A stretch of DNA of 64,000 bases from Mesorhabditis belari (lineage: Eukaryota; Nematoda; Chromadorea; Rhabditida; Rhabditidae), in the NCBI GenBank assembly GCA_958450365.1, contig CAUEEP010000938.1:992001-1056000 (forward strand). The letters run 5' to 3'. The translations under genes and the position numbers were made by a program. Of this stretch, positions 10,601-21,425 are shown piece after piece. Numbering within the stretch: the first letter of the stretch is position 1; each line of letters begins with the position of its first letter. The notes beneath the pieces are model-generated. The model was not told where the DNA came from, made no database searches, and saw only the letters and a list, made by a program, of their open reading frames with translations.

Positions 10601-13600
10601 GCAGAATCGAAAATGAGTTGCGATTGTGGTGCTGATGTCTCTCGCTATTGTGGTGCTGCTGTCTCTCGTCTTTAGCATTAGTCGTACCCATCACAACAAT
10701 ACACTGATTAAGGCAAGGACTAGAAGATTTTGCTGGGATTTTGCTGGCTGCTTATTTGACGTTAGCTTTGACTTGAAGCTTTGACGTTAGCTGCTTGACT
10801 TGAAGCCATACTAAACTATATCTATATCAATCTTTAATCATATATTTGACAACAAATCATTCATTCTCAATCTTTTCTTTCAATCTCTCTCTTTCAAATT
10901 TGAAATCTCTCTCTCCTCTTTCCTGATTCAAATCTTTCTTTCATCACTTTCCCCTTAGAAATCCACAAATCAAATCCCGTTTCCCCATCAATTCTCACGA
11001 TTTATCGTTGTTGAGGATTGTGTTTTGCATAAATTTTTGATAAGAGAGAAGTCACGTCATTGGAAATTGTCAATGATTCCAATGGAAACGAATTTTTGTG
11101 AAAATCTACTTGATTCTAGTGATTTTAGTGATTCTAGCACTGTTACTGATAGCACTGGTCAAAGATCTGATCTAATATTGCTAGTTTAGATTTTTAATAC
11201 CTTTTTTCATAAATCTTTTGAGAAAACCTTGTGAGTAGGCTCGATTTCAGTAGATGGGAGTGGCAAATGGATCTCGTATCGACCACGCCCATGTAGAAAA
11301 CGGCAAAGAAGGGAAAGAAGGGAAAGAAGGGAAAGATTTGGCAAAAAAAGAAAGATTTGATCGATACGATCATCAAGAGCTCGTTATCTTTTAAGAAAAG
11401 AAGGATGAATCCCCAGAATGGAATGGAATGGAATGAATGGGGGGAATCAGGGATTGGATAAGAGGATAAGAGAGGGCGGAGGGGGTGATCGATGTGGGGA
11501 TAAGGAAACGGGGGGAGTGCCTTTCCACCTAGAGACTCTCTCACTATTGTGGTGCTGCTGTCTCTCGTCTTTAGCATTAGTCGTACCCATCACAACAATA
11601 CACTGATTATTTGATATTTGACAATGGAGGAGCAAAATCTGATTGTTGAGAGTCGTTTGGAAGAGATGCGAAAGTCGATGGACGATTTGGCTGTCCCATT
11701 ATCTGGAGGTTTGTAGAAAAACTCGTACTATCCGAACTGGTATTCGCTCAAACGTTTCAAGAAAAGCTTGCCAAGCTTGCCAAGCTTCTCAGCTAGTCAC
11801 AAGCTTCTCACAAAGGAAAGGCAGTCAAGCTGATCTTTTGAAACATAAGGAAACATAGGGAAACATAGGGAAACATAGGAAAACAGTTTTTAAAAGGCAA
11901 AAGTTTTGTGACAGGACTCGAACCTGGGGGCCGATGAGGCAACCGGTCCAAGAGCCTAGCAGACTATCCACTAGACCACCAGAGCAGTTGGGATGAGGGC
12001 GTGTGACGGCTTCTTAAGGAGTCCAAAGCCAATGACCTCTGACTAATCCTCTTTACTCATTACTCATTGCAATTCAAATCCTCTTGTCTCAATTATTCAT
12101 TCCCATTCAATTCTCCAAACTTTCACACTTCTTATCTTTCCATTCAAAGCAAAAAAAAAGTGCTAATATGGCCAAGCCATTCGTGGGCGTCCATTTATAG
12201 CTGAGGAAATGGAAAAGAACACATTGATAAAGGAAAAGCATTTGAATAGAACCGACCTTTCATCCAGAATTCTAAAATGCTCACCGCAACAAAGTCCTCT
12301 TCATCCGTATCTAATCAAGCGTCGATGGAGTCACAATCGATCACTTCTTCCACTCAATCCACTCAATCCACTCAATCGGTGACTACATCAGTGAAAACCT
12401 TTTCTTCTTTGGAGACTTACCAAGCGGAAATGTTTGTGGCAAATGGATCAGAAGGGAATGCGGAGATTCAAGAAATCGACTATGCGACTGAGCCAGTTAT
12501 TGGAGCTGGGGCAACTATTGCATCGATTGAGCCTGAGAAGAAGCTTGGAGATGGAGACAGGGCTGCGATTGGCCAAGGAGTCGAGAGTTTTGCTTCAATC
12601 GGAACGGAGAGGAATCTCAATACAGAATCTCTGAGATCATCAAGGACACCAATTGGGTCATATCAAGGACAATTCGAAAGTGGAAACTTGAGAACATCTA
12701 GAACAAAAATGTCAACATATTCTGGTTCTAGAAATGCGACTGGTGGCAGTAAGTCTAGAGGAGAATCTAGAGAAATCAATTCAAATCAGTCAATGCATTG
12801 TAGTCAATGCATTCTTGTAGTCAATGCATTCTTGGAGTTTAAGAATAAGATCATGTTGTTGTTTTACAAGTAAATAATCTCTAATTTTCTAGGTCGTGTC
12901 CTAAAAATGGTGACAGAGATGGGATCGGCGACAATTGGTGGAATCTCACCGGCTCTTTCAGCAAATGCTGCCAAGAGTTTCCTTGAGGCAACGGATAAGG
13001 AAAAGAAGGAGCTTCAGGTATGGAATTAATGAGATTTGAATGAGATTAATTACACTATACCTTTTCAAACAAAACAAATAAATCTTAGGGTTTGAACGAT
13101 CGTCTTGGAAACTACATCGATCGAGTGAAGAAACTCGAGGAACAAAACCGAAAACTCGTCGCTGATTTGGATGAGTTGCGCGGGAAATGGGGAAAGGATA
13201 CAACAGAGATTAAGGTAAAGAAAGATTTAACTTTGAAACTTTAATAATTGGCAATTCCATAACTAGAGCAAAACTGATTGAATGATGGGATTTGAAAGAA
13301 AAGATCATTGATCTGTAGATTGACTTAGTTATGTTTGCATAATTTGCATAGTTTGCAAAGGTTGTAGATTGACTTAGACTGACTTAGACTTTGTCAAATT
13401 CCAAGTACAATGAGAAGTTCATCAGTCCAAGTCATCAATTGACTCGATTTTGATCCCTCTTTATCAATATAAAAATGTTTAAACGATAAAATTGATCAAT
13501 AAGAGATTGATTAATAAGAAGTTGATTAATAAGAAATTGATCAATAAGAAATTGATTAATAAGGAATTGATTAATAAGAACTCGATCAATAAGAACTCGA

Positions 13601-16600
13601 TCAATAAGAAATCGATCTTGTCTTCATTCAATTGTTCCCTCTAATTCCATCTTTGTTTTCTTTAACGATCTACAGATAGAAATCAACATTCTCAGCTTTT
13701 TAGACAAAATTTCAGAGCAATCAGCTAACATGAAGGCCGAGAAAAGATGAAATTAGACATTTTCCCCCATTTCTAGCCATTGTACAACTTTGTTGAGCTC
13801 AAAATCCTTGAGATCTCTTGAATGTGTTCCATAAACCCCCGTTCATCCCCATCGCATTCATTGATTTCCCCGCAAGCATTCACCCCGAAGATTTCCTATA
13901 GTTGGGATAGTTGGGATAGTTGTGCTCATTCCCTTTCTCCTTCCCCTCCTCTTCCCTTCCCCTCCTCTTCCCCTCCTCTTCCCCTCCTCTTCCCCTCCTC
14001 TTCCCCTCCTCTTCCCCTCCTCTTCCCCTTCCCTTCCCTTCCCCTCCATTCTCTTTTCAATTCCACAACCACGCCTAGTCCTTCACAATCAAAAGATTGG
14101 AAAATAGAGAATCGAGATCGTGCAAAGGAAAAGAAAAATGATAAGCAAAAACGAGGAATGCAAAAATATCTCTAGAGGGTTTATGCTGAGATTTTTGTTG
14201 AATCAAAGATGGAAATTATTATGTTACATTATCAGATCGAATAATCTAGAGCTTAAAGTTTAGATTAGTTTTGAGCAAAGATCAAAGCAAAGCAAAGAGC
14301 AAAGCGTTTTATTTTTCAATTTCAGATCAAATACTCGGATTCACTCTCAAACGCGCGTAAAGACATCGACAGCGCGGCAAGACAAAAGGCGGAAATTGAT
14401 GTGAAAGTGGCTAGACTTCGCGATGATTTGGCTGAGTATCGATCACGGTGAGTGGATAATATGCATATTGATTAGGCTCTGCATAGTACAATCATTTCTA
14501 CATCGATTAGGATTTTGAGTAGTACAGTTTTGAAAAGACTATGAGGTTTTGTTTAAGACTTTGAAAAGACTATGAGGTTTTGTCTAACTATGAGGTTTTC
14601 TTTAAGTTACAGTATCCACAAACGATTCGTAGTAGTAGATGATCTTTTAAAATAGATATAAACAGTTGCTGTCTCTTTTTGAGTCAAGTTAGTCAAGTTA
14701 CCTTGTAAACTGCAGTATCCATTCAAGTTACAGTATCCAAGCATGAGCTAGAAAGTATTAATTGATCAATAGATTGATTGATCAATAAGATTGATTGAAA
14801 CAATGAGATTGATTGGACAATGAGATTGATTGGACAATGAGATTGATTGAACAATGATGATTGGACAATGAGATTGATTGAATCTAGGCTAAGAATAAGC
14901 TCTTATACTAATTCAAACTTTACATTGATACAGTAATGGCTGTACAGGTCGAAAATTGGTAACCACTGTATTGGGACCACTGTAATCACTGCACTAAGTC
15001 TAGCATTGTTCATAAGATTGTAAAACTTGTTAAGTCTACACTTCTCAATCGATTCCCCAGGTTGCTGACTGGTTGGCAGGGTCCAATGCTAACCCAAAAA
15101 AATTTTGCGATCATCTTTTCTTTCCTTTCCTTTTCTTCTTTCCTTTCCTTCTTTCCTTTCCTTCTTTCCTTTCCTTCTTTCCTTTTCTTTTCTTCTTTCC
15201 TTTCCTTTTCTTCTTTCCTTTCCTTCTCTTCTCTTCTTTCCTCTTCTTTCCTTTCCTTCTTTCCTCTTCTTTCCTTTCCTTCTTTTTCCTTCTTTCCTTT
15301 TCTTCTTTCCTTTCCTTCTTTTCTTCTTTCCTTCTTTCCTTCATTCCTTTCCTTTTCTTCTCTTCTTTCCTTTTCCCTCCGATCAAATTTGTGTATTCAA
15401 GCGCTTATGTATCGAAGGGAGAAAAAGAAGAAAAGTCGCTTCGAAAAAACCTCTTTGACGACCATTTCAGCAAAAAAAAACGAAACAAAATCGGCATATT
15501 AGAGAAAAGAAGAAAAAGAGAAAAGAAAAAAAGACTTTAAAGTTTGCCAACCTCGAAACAGGCCATCTTGCTTGAGCTCTAAAGTAAACCGGCTTGGTCA
15601 ACGAGAAATTGTTAAAGAGAGAAAAGTTTGATATTGATTTCAGAGGGAAATGCATGAAGAAACTTTTTTCACAAGTGATTTATAGACTTACAAAGTTTAA
15701 GTTAAAGTTGTAAAGCTGAAGTGAAGAAAAGTAGGCTGCAGAAGTGGGGGTAATTTGGAAAGCTATTGTAGGCTTTAGAACTGTAACTCTCGGCTCTCGG
15801 CCATCAAGTTGGTGAGGGCTTATCGTACATTTAACTACAGGACACTTATCGATCTTCAGTCTATCGTTTATCTAGCTACGATAGCTTAATTCAAAATCTA
15901 TATACCAAATTTCAGCTATGAGGATATCTCTCATCGTCGCGAGGGTGATCGCGAGAAGATCCAACAGTGGACGAACGCCATCGCTGACGCTCAAAATGAA
16001 CTCGAGATGTTGAGAGCAAGGTTGGGAATTGAATCTAGAGTATTGAGCTATCTAATAGATCTATCTAATAGCATCTAATGATACAGTAGGCTTTGGCAGT
16101 TGACAACTAAATTTCCCTTTCAGATGGAAGCAATTGAACGACGAGGAGAAACGCCTCAACAACGACAACGGTCGACTCTGGGAAGAGCTTCAGAAAGCCC
16201 GAGCTGTGAGTTAAAATTAAATAATTCTTTAGTTATTTGATAACTCCATAGTACTGTTTTTTAAAATTTAAAGCTTATTTACGTCTTTTTTCCAGGACCT
16301 CGACGAGGAGACAATCGGCAGAATCGACTTCCAGAACCAGGTGCAAACCCTTATGGAGGAGCTCGAGTTCTTGAGAAGGTAAATAGGAAATATGGAAACC
16401 AGGCTATTATCTCAAGATATAATAAACTATCTGTGAAATTTCAGAGTCCACGAACAAGAGGTGAAAGAATTGCAAGCCCTTCTCGCACAAGCCCCAGCGG
16501 ATACCCGTGAATTCTTCAAGAACGAGTTGGCCTTGGCCATCAGGTTAGTGAGGAAATTTGTATGGAAAATGGAAATAGCTTTTTAGTACTTTGAATAGCC

Positions 16601-19600
16601 AAAAAGTTACGTAAATCGATCGGTCTTTACAACTGGTAATTGTTGTTTTCAGGGACATCAAGGACGAGTACGATTACATCGCCAAACAGGGCAAACAAGA
16701 CATGGAAAGCTGGTATAAACTCAAGGTTTGTTTTTTTAAGAAAAGAAGATTTTTCGTGAAAAGGAAAAGGAGACGAAAGAGAATCTAGACAAAATCTAGA
16801 CAAATCTAGACAAAATCTAGACAAATCTAGACAAATCTAGACAAAATCTAGACAAAATCTAGATTCAAATTTAAAGCCTCTTCTGAATAGTCGTTGGATA
16901 TTTCAACTTACACTTAAAATAATCTAAAAACTCCCAACTTCCCATAAATTCTCATAAAGCTATAATTTTTGAATACTAGCCAAAGCCAGTCAACGATAAA
17001 TGCCAAAAAAGAAAATGGCAATAAAAAGTAAAGAAAGCAATTTGATAAGCGAGGCGGAAAACTTTGAACTTGGAAACAAGGAATTTAGATAAATTCAAGA
17101 GAGTTTGAACTTGAAATGGATAAAAATAAAATGTAGAATAAGTAGAATACAAATAATCTATTACAAAGTCCGATTTAGGTGTCCGAGGTGCAAGGCTCGG
17201 CCAACCGGGCTGCCGTGGAGAGCAACTATCAACGCGAAGAGGTGAGAGAGTGAAAAGAATGATCAAAAACTTTACGCTATATTACGCCATTTTATAGAGA
17301 AATCTATCACATTTCATATTCTATTATATTCAGGTGAAACGCATGCGTGACAACATCGGCGATTTGCGCGGCAAACTCGGCGACTTGGAGAACAAGAACG
17401 CGCTGCTCGAGAAGGAAGTTCAAAACCTCAACTATCAGGTTTGTATCTTTAAAAATGACGCGAACACCGATTGGGATATCAAATGAAAATTGTAAAACAT
17501 TTGCAGCTTGCCGATGATCAACGCCAATACGAGGCAGCCCTCAACGAGCGTGATGCAACCCTTCGCCGAATGCGCGAAGAGTGCCAAACACTTGTTGCCG
17601 AGCTCCAGGTGAGATAAATATTGCCTAGATTAATGAAGTTAAATGAATGGCAAAGAGTTTGGAACCAAAAGGGAATTGAACCATCGACCTTCTGGTTACC
17701 AGGCAGATGCTCTACCACTGACTATATGCCTTCTTTGCCCAAAAAGAAATAGGAAAGACAAGGAAGAAAGATAAGGAAGAAGAAAGATAAAGAAGAAGAA
17801 AGATAAGGAAGAAGAAAGATAAAGAAGAAGAAAGATAAGGAAGAAGAAAGATAAGGAAGAAGAAAGATAAGAAAGATGAGAAAGACGAGAATGAAAGCAA
17901 GAAAAGAGGATCAAGATATGTTGTAGTAGTAGATCCTCGCGCTATTGTAACGCGCCTGTGAAATAACAGCGTTTATCCAGAATAATGAAGATGAATAAAA
18001 GAAAAGACGAAAATCAAAAGAACGAATAAAAAATAAAAGAATAAAAATGTAGAACCCAATGGGAGGGAACAAAAAGAAAATAAAATGGCACAGACTACAC
18101 GACGTTCTTAGTGACAACCTAGACAGACGTGAAAGGTGCACTTTAGAAAATGACAACTTTGTGGGAAGTATAAAAGGGAACCTTCTCAACAAGATAAACC
18201 TTTTATCTCTAAATCTTTTCTCTAACTTAAAAGTTCCAGAAACAATTGAAATTCCAGAAACAATCATTGAAACAATTCCCAAGATTTCCTCGTTGCAACC
18301 AAGATCAAATTACGACTTTAAAACTTGAAATTCTTGGTTCAAATTGAAATTTGTTTATATTTTATTGTTAACTTTGTCAAATCAAGTATAGAAAATAATT
18401 ATAATTCTAATTCTTCTAATTCTTCTAATTCTAATTCTAATTCTAATTCTAATAATTATAATTCTTTTATAATTCTAAAAATTCTAGGCTCTCCTTGACA
18501 CGAAACAAATGCTCGACGCCGAGATTGCCATCTACAGAAAAATGCTCGAGGGAGAGGAAAGCCGGTGGGGAGAGGAAAGCCGGTTTCGTTGATAGAAAAG
18601 ATATTCTATCAACGAATCAAAAGATATTCAGCTGATTCAGCTGATTCATCTGATTCATCTGATTCATTTCAATATGACTTTTTCAGGGTTGGTCTCCGCC
18701 AGATGGTCGAGCAAGTCGTCAAGACTCACTCTCTTCAGACACAAGTGGGTTTTTGGGGTTTAAAAAGTAAAAAGTAGAAAGCTTTAATATCTAAGCTATA
18801 ATATCTAAGCTATAATATCTAAGCTATGACATCTAAGCTATAATATTTTAAGTAGAATATCTAGTTATAGATTAAATTATTGCTATTATAGAATATTATA
18901 GAATATTATAGAATATTATAGAATATTATAGAATATTATAGAATATTATAGAATTTTTCTTTAGGAAGACACCGACTCAACCCGTAACGTTCGCGGCGAG
19001 GTCTCCACAAAGACCACTTTCCAAAGGTTTGTGCAGAAAAGGATGTACTGTAAATAGAGTAAGATAAAAGTACTGTTAGACTAACTATCTGTTGCTATCT
19101 ATTGCTATATTGCTATAACTATCTATTGCTATATTGTTTTAGATCGGCTAAGGGCAATGTGACAATTGCCGAGTGTGATCCAAATGGGAAATTCATCACC
19201 CTTGAGAACACTCACAGAACCAAGGTTTGAAGATTGCTGTAATGAGATTACTATAGCTTTGAGATTACTATAGCTGTGAGCTTAAATCATGTTTGTTAGG
19301 CAGGAAGAACTGTAGTCGAAATAATATTCTCTAATCGTCCTAATCGGCCGAATCGTTTAGGATGAGAACCTGGGTGAGCACAAGTTGAAGAGAAAATTGG
19401 ACAATCGTCGAGAGATCACCTACTCGATCCCGGCAAACACTGTGCTCAAGGCTGGAAGGACGATGAAGGTGAGGGGGAATGAGTTGAGCTGACAACGAGA
19501 ATTGTGGGACACTTGGCCCTTTTGCCGTCTCGTTTGCCATTGGCTAACTTTAAGCTCAAATTTCTTGGTGTTGGGCTGTTCAATTTCAATAGTTTTTGTA

Positions 19601-20518
19601 CCAATCGACAGAGAAAGACTTGACGCATTCAACGATTTCAAGAATGTTTAAATTTAAAAGCCCAACACAAAGATATTTTAGCTTAAAGTTAGATTGTTAA
19701 TGGGAAAGGGGATGGGATGGGATGTTCACCGACAAACAGTACTAGACAAACACGACAAACAGTACAGTAACAGTACTCTACAGTACTGTAACTACCAAGT
19801 TTTAGAATAAATCAACTATGGAAATCAAATCACTTTCAGATTTACGCTCGTGATCAAGGAGGTCTTCACATGCCACCAGATTCCCTTGTCAATGATGCCG
19901 AAAACACTTGGGGAATTGGAGCCAATGGTTTGTTATTGACAATGAGATCTTGACATCTTGAGGCTTAGGCTTGGACTTAGTGCGTAGGCTAGCGGCTAGC
20001 GCCTAGCACTAAGTCTATTTGGGTTTTAGGCTTAGGCTTAGGCTTAGGCTTAGGCTCAGGCTCAGGCTTAAAAGGACTCTAGAATACTGTAAAGTCTTAG
20101 GTGTCTTAGGTACTATCTAGCTATCTAGTCTTAGGTTACTATCTAGCTACAACTTATGGCTTGTTTGATTATCTATACTGTAAGACATAGCATCTTGTAT
20201 ACTGTAATAAGACAGACGTCTTACAGGATTCTTAGCGAGTATTGTAATTCATCCTGATGTTATCCTGACATCCTGAAGTTATCCTGACATCCTGATAGTT
20301 AGTGTTATCGATCCATACCGCGTAATCCCTAGAAGTTGTACTTAAGGATAAGATGCTATAGGTTTTTAAGTACTACCGTAATCCCTACATACTATTTCCT
20401 ATTTTCATCCTACCGTGATCCCAAAACATCTTCAATTTCAGTCGTGACCACTCTTAGCAACAAAGACGGTGACGAGAGAGCCACTCACACACAGAAAACC
20501 GTTCAGACTGGAAACTAA
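7638..20518 (+). CDS. ifb-1: ifb-1 isoform A, two-exon alternative N-terminus spliced to the common rod
   Basis: First coding exon 7638-7691 begins [16 protein letters not shown] and ends at a GTCAGT donor in phase 0. The second, 8275-8347, begins [15 protein letters not shown], has a Gly-rich end and stops in phase 1 at a GTATCT donor. Joined to the common exon at 12893 ([12 protein letters not shown]) it gives 1764 nt, 587 residues. A TTTTCAG acceptor ending at 7603, 34 nt before the ATG, could be a trans-splice or outron site. C. elegans ifb-1 is known to use two start regions with different N-termini, which agrees with this layout. The intron between the two exons carries a 230-bp foldback element and a partial copy of the second exon's 3' edge. 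Confidence 0.82.
7771..8050. repeat. Partial duplicate of the ifb-1 exon 8275-8347 3' edge, split by a MITE
   Basis: CAGGCGGTGGTGGAGGTA at 7776-7793 and TATCTAGAAACCTAT at 8024-8038 onward match the contiguous sequence at 8330-8377. With the element excised they form about 45 bp of duplicated exon end and donor. Confidence 0.8.
7794..8023. mobile_element. 230-bp foldback MITE with TA duplication in an ifb-1 intron
   Basis: Arms of about 70 bp beginning CAGTACTGGACAATGAAATA, then TCGTCACTTT and CTCCCTTGTCTTT, with few mismatches. TA at 7792-7793 and 8024-8025. The flanks, once joined, match the ifb-1 exon edge at 8332-8377 (GGCGGTGGTGGAGGTATCTA), so the empty site is known and the borders are exact. 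Confidence 0.9.
9933..9984 (+). CDS. ifb-1: Possible alternative first exon of ifb-1 ([17 protein letters not shown])
   Basis: ATG at 9933, 17 codons plus one base, then a GTTTGG donor, again phase 1 and so compatible with the common exon at 12893 (562 residues if joined). The aromatic, basic peptide differs from all other candidate N-termini. A second small frame just upstream (9847-9882, GTGAGT donor) ends in phase 0 and would not fit. Confidence 0.35.
10137..10198. repeat. (GAA)n microsatellite
   Basis: About 60 bp of AAG with GGA interruptions in the ifb-1 upstream intron; it makes a false poly-Leu/poly-Phe frame on the reverse strand. Confidence 0.9.
10438..10465 (+). CDS. ifb-1: Possible short alternative first exon of ifb-1 (MEGLHRTSS)
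   Basis: ATG at 10438, nine codons plus one base, then a GTAGGA donor. The phase (1) fits the common ifb-1 exon at 12893; the product would be 554 residues. Such a short exon with a correct donor phase can occur by chance, so this is weaker than the 11624 exon. Confidence 0.35.
10645..10710. repeat. 66-bp direct repeat, copy 1
   Basis: From CTATTGTGGTGCTGCTGTCT to ACAATACACTGATTA, identical to 11544-11609. A further partial copy of its first 20 bases precedes it (from about 10624). Confidence 0.9.
11544..11609. repeat. 66-bp direct repeat, copy 2, directly upstream of a candidate first exon
   Basis: Identical to 10645-10710 over 66 bp and ends 14 bp before the ATG at 11624. Either a duplicated promoter segment of ifb-1 or a recent local duplication. 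Confidence 0.85.
11624..11708 (+). CDS. ifb-1: Candidate alternative first coding exon of ifb-1 (28 residues)
   Basis: An ATG at 11624 opens 28 codons beginning [19 protein letters not shown] and ending PLSG, followed by one extra base and a GTTTGT donor. That is phase 1, exactly what the common exon at 12893 needs to read on as GRVLKMV. The joined product would be 573 residues. The peptide is polar, acidic and helical-looking, unlike the low-complexity DNA around it. A 66-bp block immediately upstream (11544-11609) recurs at 10645. I infer a third promoter and isoform; no transcript evidence is available. Confidence 0.6.
11906..11986 (-). repeat. tRNA-derived sequence upstream of ifb-1 isoform B
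   Basis: Reverse strand: TGGTGGTCTAGTGGATAGTC and AGGTTCGAGTCCTGT with about 50 nt between, longer than a standard tRNA, as in class II tRNAs or SINE heads. It lies about 290 bp before the B-type start codon, on the opposite strand. Confidence 0.45.
12277..20518 (+). CDS. ifb-1: Intermediate filament protein IFB-1-like, long isoform (B-type N-terminus)
   Basis: Cytoplasmic intermediate filament subunit. Exons by eye: 12277-12748, 12893-13017, 13089-13214, 14326-14447, 15916-16020, 16124-16205, 16296-16378, 16445-16543, 16653-16725, 17179-17241, 17334-17438, 17507-17608, 18488-18564, 18687-18744, 18965-19026, 19143-19224, 19361-19468, 19840-19927, 20442-20518. The sum is 2109 nt, all junctions in phase, giving 702 residues. 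A Ser/Thr-rich head (about 1-190) precedes the coil 1A signature [19 protein letters not shown] (from about 201), a long nematode-type coiled-coil rod, the rod-end motif [10 protein letters not shown] (about 535-543) and a lamin-like tail (about 585-695) ending [12 protein letters not shown]. From memory of the family this fits nematode IFB rather than IFA proteins. In C. elegans IFB-1 partners IFA proteins in epidermal attachments. An AATAAA lies just after the stop (about 20524). One exon end is ambiguous because of a duplicated donor (18565 or 18583). Confidence 0.88.
12749..12892 (+). other. ifb-1 intron between the B-type first exon and the first common exon
   Basis: The GTAAGT donor at 12749 leaves phase 1 and TTTTCTAG ends at 12892. 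All alternative first exons converge on this acceptor. Reading through the donor stays open to 12873, which only lengthens the open frame and is not needed for the protein. Confidence 0.75.
13215..14325 (+). other. Large ifb-1 intron filled with tandem repeats
   Basis: Holds an AT-rich array built on GATTAATAAG-like units (about 13500-13612) and a pyrimidine-rich CCCCTCCTCTT array (about 13938-14045). No coding signal apart from frames generated by those repeats. Confidence 0.7.
14448..15915 (+). other. Large ifb-1 intron with GATTGATTGGACAAT array and polypyrimidine tract
   Basis: Contains a 17-18 bp tandem array (about 14765-14885, GATTGATTGGACAATGA-type units) and a 270-bp almost pure T/C tract on the + strand (about 15110-15380, TTTCCTTTCCTTC units). 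Long Leu/Phe/Ser and Lys/Arg/Glu frames here are repeat artefacts. The tract is a purine-pyrimidine mirror-type sequence that could form triplex DNA. Confidence 0.7.
16783..16866. repeat. AATCTAGACAA array in an ifb-1 intron
   Basis: About seven tandem 10-12 bp units. Confidence 0.85.
17609..18487 (+). other. ifb-1 intron containing a tRNA-like sequence and an AAGATAAGGAAG array
   Basis: Carries a reverse-strand tRNA-like sequence (17661-17730), a purine array (about 17755-17885) and an A/T-rich TTCTAATTC array near the acceptor (about 18405-18470). No additional exon is evident. Confidence 0.6.
17661..17730 (-). tRNA. tRNA-like sequence, anticodon loop CTGGTAA (GGT), probably a pseudogene
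   Basis: Reverse strand within an ifb-1 intron. The box A-like TAGTCAGTGGTAGAGCATC, an anticodon arm TCTGC/CCAGA (4 of 5 pairs) and box B-like GGTTCAATTCC are present, but the acceptor ends GGCATAT and TGGTTCC pair poorly. It shares its anticodon loop with the sequence at 56400. Confidence 0.4.
18545..18584 (+). promoter_or_regulatory. Tandemly duplicated 5' splice donor at the end of the ifb-1 rod
   Basis: GGAGAGGAAAGCCGGT occurs twice, 18 bp apart, giving donors GTGGGG (18565) and GTTTCG (18583). Both are in frame: the first yields the usual EGEESRVGLR, the second adds six residues ([14 protein letters not shown]). Confidence 0.7.
18883..18957. repeat. (AGAATATTAT)n array in an ifb-1 intron
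   Basis: About seven tandem 10-bp units just before the exon at 18965. Confidence 0.9.
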
Positions 20519-20535
20519 TGAAAAAATAAAACTAT
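20519..20535 (+). terminator. Likely ifb-1 poly(A) signal
   Basis: AAAATAAAAC lies within ten bases of the ifb-1 stop, an unusually short distance for a 3' UTR. A downstream signal could be used instead. Confidence 0.45.
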
Positions 20536-21425
20536 TTTCTGTTTTCAAATAATATTTGTTTCCTAAAACCTGTAGTCTCGAACATTCCCAAAAATTCTTT
20601 TTATCATTCCCCTTAAAGAAAACAAAAACAATCTTCAAATTTCCATGATCGGCAAAGGTTTTTCACTTCTTTTCACTTCTTTTCACCGTTTTCCCTCTCT
20701 TCCAATACTGCCTTCTTTTTGGGTTACTGTAGGATTACCGTAACAACAACAACAAGAACTCTAGCCATCTACCGTAACCCCTTTCCATTGCTACAAGCCT
20801 TAATCACTGCTTCAACTCTTCCCCCAAAAGTGCCCTTAAATTTTTTTTTTTTTTAGAACTTTTGCGAATTTCTGAGTTTAAATTTGTGCCCAACGATTGC
20901 ACAAAAAATGATTTTTTTTTTTTTTGAAAATAGTCTACTCAAAAGTTCGTTAATAAATTTTGTGTGTATCGGTGATTTTTCTCTTTTTTCTCTTTTTTTT
21001 CTATTTTTTCAGTTATTTTATCTATCTTTAAACGAATAAAAATAGGTGTTTCGATGGCAATAAACATTTTTTTTTTTTTTGTTTTTTTTTTTTTTGAGGA
21101 AAAGATTTTCAAGTTTAAGTTATAAGAAAAGAAATGAGATCATTTGAAGTTCACAAGAGTTTAATCAAATCATACAAAAGCTGATAGTTTGCTAAAAACT
21201 TTGCTAAAAACTTTACTAGAAAGTCTTGCTGCATTGGCTAATAGGATTTTTTTTTTTTTTTGGTAAAGAATGCAAACGAGGCACCAAGGGAAATACTTTT
21301 AGGGAAATACTTTTAAGGAAATACTACTGTATTCGTTATCGAAAAGTATTTACATTCAAATTTCCATAAAAAGAGATTCAGAAATTTGGAAATTGAGCTT
21401 GGAAAGTTTCAAAAAAAAGCTGAGA

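Noticed and set aside
15062..15540. Long Phe/Ser/Leu frames
   Set aside because: Lie in a polypyrimidine tract inside an ifb-1 intron.
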